A DNA stretch of 5,941 nucleotides. Origin: Thalassospiraceae bacterium. Lineage in GTDB: Bacteria > Pseudomonadota > Alphaproteobacteria > Rhodospirillales > Magnetovibrionaceae. The translations under genes were made by a program, and so were the position numbers. Position 1 is the first letter of the stretch. Each line of letters begins with the position of its first letter. This document shows, piece after piece, positions 5,022 through 5,941 of the stretch. The notes under the pieces are model-generated. The model worked only from the letters and a program-made list of their open reading frames with translations. It made no database searches and was not told where the DNA came from. The DNA lies in contig DAOWFB010000112.1 of NCBI GenBank assembly GCA_030638205.1, forward strand, positions 1-5,941. The letters run 5' to 3'.

Positions 5022-5941
5022 ATGTTTGATGCACAACAAGCTATTGTCGCCGCCATCCTGTTGCCGCTAATTGGCGGTGCATTAATTGTTTTATTGGGTG
5101 AACGCAATCGCAACCTACGCGAAGCGGTTACGCTTGTTACATCAAGCATTCTTTTCCTGATTGTAAGCGGCCTAACCCCGGAGGTAATGTCAGGTGGCAC
5201 CCCAACCCTAACCGCATTTGATGTGGTGCCGGGTGTTGCTATTCGTTTTACGGTTGAACCGCTGGGACAAATATTTGCGCTAATCGCAAGCGGGCTTTGG
5301 ATTATCAATTCCATTTATTCAATTGGCTATATGCGCGGCAACAATGAAAAAAATCAAACTAGATTTTATTTATGCTTCACCATAGCAATATCTAGTGCAA
5401 TCGGCATTGCCTATGCCGGAAACATGTTAACCCTGTTCGTATTCTATGAAGTCCTGACCCTTTCGACCTATCCGTTGGTAACCCATTCGGGCAAACCCGA
5501 AGCCCGCGCCGGTGGCCGGGTTTATCTTGGTATACTTATGGCTACCTCCATCGGGTTTTTGTTCTTGGGCATGCTATGGACATTAAACATTGCTGGAACG
5601 CTTGAATTTACCCCCGGTGGCATCCTTGAGGGAAAAGCCGAAGGCGCAATAGTTGGCGTATTATTGTTTCTTTACATGTTCGGCATCGGTAAAGCCGCCC
5701 TAATGCCATTTCATCGCTGGTTACCCGCCGCAATGGTTGCGCCCACACCGGTATCTGCTCTTCTCCACGCTGTTGCCGTGGTCAAGGCCGGGGTGTTTTC
5801 GGTGGTAAAGGTTATTGTTTATATATTCGGCATTGATTTGCTAAATGGTGAAACTAGCGACAACTGGTTAATTTACATTGCCGGATACACAATCATTGCC
5901 GCATCAATAATTGCACTTAAACAAGACAACCTTAAACGCAG
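5022..5941 (+). CDS. Partial second antiporter-like subunit (MrpA-head/NuoL-type, H'-like)
   Basis: Begins at ATG 5022, one base after mrpD, with a G-run (5008-5013) as a possible ribosome site. It is open to the right edge, so only the first 306 residues are seen. It belongs to the same proton-translocating family as MrpD but is a distinct branch: E143 lies in FVFYEVLTLSTYPLV and K224 in GIGKAALMPFHRWLPAAM. The TM8-type helix reads TPVSALLHAVAVVKAGVFS (242-260) with H249 and K255, as in NuoL and the MrpA head, where MrpD instead has SVVTVFLAATATKVSLYVL. The segment ending KQDNLKR is the usual start of the 'KRxLAYSS' region, so roughly the second half is missing here. It may supply the N-terminal MrpA function to the free MbhD-MbhE protein, or act as an extra MrpD/MbxH'-like pump. 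Databases would usually call it a proton-conducting transporter membrane subunit or MnhD-like. Confidence 0.92.
   Translation, partial: MFDAQQAIVAAILLPLIGGALIVLLGERNRNLREAVTLVTSSILFLIVSGLTPEVMSGGTPTLTAFDVVPGVAIRFTVEPLGQIFALIASGLWIINSIYSIGYMRGNNEKNQTRFYLCFTIAISSAIGIAYAGNMLTLFVFYEVLTLSTYPLVTHSGKPEARAGGRVYLGILMATSIGFLFLGMLWTLNIAGTLEFTPGGILEGKAEGAIVGVLLFLYMFGIGKAALMPFHRWLPAAMVAPTPVSALLHAVAVVKAGVFSVVKVIVYIFGIDLLNGETSDNWLIYIAGYTIIAASIIALKQDNLKR

Noticed and set aside
4910..5314. 134-residue minus-strand open frame across the mrpD/second subunit junction
   Set aside because: Antisense to two well-supported conserved genes, with composition (Arg/Ser/Thr/Pro-rich) typical of a reverse-frame shadow.
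3153..5941. Complex I (Nuo) fragment, because of NuoK- and NuoL/M/N-like proteins
   Set aside because: MrpE, F, G, B and MbhD/E proteins are encoded in the same operon and are absent from standard complex I; the NuoK-like protein has the MrpC-type PLPHVLILTAIVVG motif.

Overview
The window holds most of one long plus-strand operon for a multisubunit monovalent cation/proton antiporter of the Mrp/Mnh type, whose membrane module is shared with the Mbh/Mbx respiratory complexes. It is preceded by a divergently oriented DUF192 gene and by the last codons of an unidentified plus-strand gene. Composition is moderate, visibly AT-leaning, with two likely TTG starts and very tight gene packing. The subunit sequences, the exported DUF192 protein and the split MrpA arrangement resemble those of Gram-negative bacteria, most plausibly an alphaproteobacterium. 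That placement is inferred from protein style, not from a marker gene.

Layout: (1) 1-102, the 3' end of an open reading frame running in from the left, not identified; (2) 103-221, an intergenic stretch between convergent genes with an inverted repeat; (3) 222-737 minus, a signal-anchored DUF192 protein; (4) 738-977, a divergent intergenic leader with a candidate sigma70-type promoter and three small stem-loops ahead of the operon; (5) 978-5941 plus, eight consecutive genes: MrpE, MrpF, MrpG, a free-standing MbhD+MbhE protein (equivalent to the C-terminal part of MrpA), MrpB, MrpC, MrpD, and a second large antiporter-like subunit (MrpA-head/NuoL type) that runs off the right edge.

The eight genes are joined by ATGA, TTGA, TAATG or TGATG overlaps or by 1-base gaps, so they are almost certainly co-transcribed and translationally coupled. 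MrpD and the second large subunit carry the TM5 glutamate and TM7 lysine expected of proton-pumping subunits. MrpC is the NuoK-like partner. MbhD/E, B, E, F and G form the Mrp-specific part thought to handle Na+. The expected role is exchange of cytoplasmic Na+ (or Li+/K+) for external H+, used in Na+/pH homeostasis.

The most notable point is the order E-F-G-(A C-terminus)-B-C-D-(second antiporter subunit). It matches the archaeal Mbh/Mbx order A-B-C-D/E-F-G-H-H' rather than the Bacillus A-to-G order. It can also be read as a circular permutation of mrpABCDEFG with the break inside mrpA. What follows at the right edge (a third antiporter subunit, or hydrogenase/NuoBCDI-like subunits) would decide whether this is a stand-alone antiporter or the membrane arm of a larger redox complex. 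I see no sign in this window of a wholly new system, a mobile element, a CRISPR array or an RNA gene.
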